DNA from: Magicicada septendecula
Taxonomy: Eukaryota; Arthropoda; Insecta; Hemiptera; Cicadidae
Assembly: GCA_034769895.1 (NCBI GenBank)
Contig: CM068367.1
Coordinates: 1,312,139,046-1,312,203,045 of the forward strand
Direction: 5' to 3'
Length of the DNA stretch: 64,000 nt
Part shown: positions 63,763-64,000 of the stretch, in pieces
How the letters are laid out: the number at the start of each line of letters is the position of its first letter
How positions within the stretch are numbered: the stretch's first letter is position 1
Translations under genes and position numbers: made by a program
Notes under the pieces: model-generated
What the model saw: the letters and a program-made list of their open reading frames with translations, nothing else
What the model was told of the DNA's origin: nothing
Databases searched by the model: none

Positions 63763-64000
63763 ACGATGTACTGTGGAAGAGAAAACGGGAGTCAACCACA
63801 CACAGGCAACATCAATGTTTGAAGAGCTACTGTCGTATTTGGAGCGACAAGACGAAACTTCCCCTGCAGAATTTCTAACAATGAAACGACTTCGAGATCG
63901 GGCAGCCAGCAAACGAGCTTCAAAGCTTAGGCAAAAAACTATGATTGATTACTATACGAACAAGCGATTGGACTGTTCCAGTACTGTAGAAACTATAATT
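63763..64000 (+). pseudogene. pogo/Tigger-type transposase, C-terminal part, incomplete at window edge
   Basis: The + frame, open from about 63763 to the last base, includes 'SMFEELLSYLERQDETSPAE' and 'FLTMKRLRDRAASKRASKLR', then 'QKTMIDYYTNK'. The order short helix, acidic link, L-(M/L)-KR-RD-A-KR and a final QxTITDFF-like motif is typical of the C-terminal end of Tigger/Jerky transposases, beyond the DDE core. CENPB/HTH and DDE parts are not present in the 260 bp upstream, so this is a deleted or rearranged copy. The stop codon is not in the window. Confidence 0.65.

Overview
The window looks like accessory DNA from an arthropod nuclear genome, most likely an insect. I infer a polyneopteran (cockroach or termite type) from the style of the LINE remnants, but the sequence does not prove it. 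It is AT-rich, full of microsatellites and transposon debris, and has no intact host gene, rRNA, convincing tRNA gene, operon or CRISPR. Every long open frame is decayed transposon coding sequence, open satellite sequence or a dinucleotide tract. All comparisons were made by eye.

Layout. Bases 1-13770 are AT-rich flank with identifiable mobile DNA. This includes a CTAGC-bounded interspersed repeat with internal 128-bp repeats (1397-2151) and a tRNA-like relic (4740-4793, minus). A 5'-truncated LINE has a 13-bp target duplication (5120-5818). A hAT-like element lies at 6085-6929 and an RTE-like LINE tail at 7284-7641. One LINE is nested inside another, again with a 13-bp duplication (9790-11160, insert 9998-10829). 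A hAT deletion derivative has matching inverted ends and a perfect 8-bp duplication (11416-12130). A (CT)n tract is followed by an imperfect foldback of about 160 bp (12984-13146).

Bases 13886-62405 are the main object: a mixed-orientation, higher-order satellite built from 158-169 bp monomers. The monomers are packed in cassettes with a constant order: a hairpin-bearing punctuation module (29 copies), then an AT-rich left module (L), then 3-15 monomers, then a (CA)n or (GACA)n microsatellite, then a right module (R) ending in a palindrome. In the left part, cassettes form six larger units that each begin with the same 74-76 codon ORF-like segment. Three of these spacings are about 6.2-6.6 kb. 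Each complete unit ends with an inverted cassette. Beyond 49.5 kb the order breaks down. There is a block found three times and associated with giant perfect (TG)n tracts (158 and 335 bp), a second copy of the CTAGC element, a 3.8-kb inverted block, a dispersed-repeat fragment and three more forward cassettes.

Bases 62406-64000 are AT-rich flank ending in the C-terminal part of a pogo/Tigger-type transposase that runs off the window.

Interpretation. The cassette architecture (short inverted ends, tandem repeats of about 160 bp, a GACA/CA microsatellite, a terminal hairpin) resembles non-autonomous tandem-repeat transposons such as DINE-1/Helentron-associated and bivalve pearl-type elements. 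I propose that a family of such elements accumulated here and was then amplified as multi-kilobase units by unequal exchange. The array is the most promising item in the window; no protein-based system is visible.
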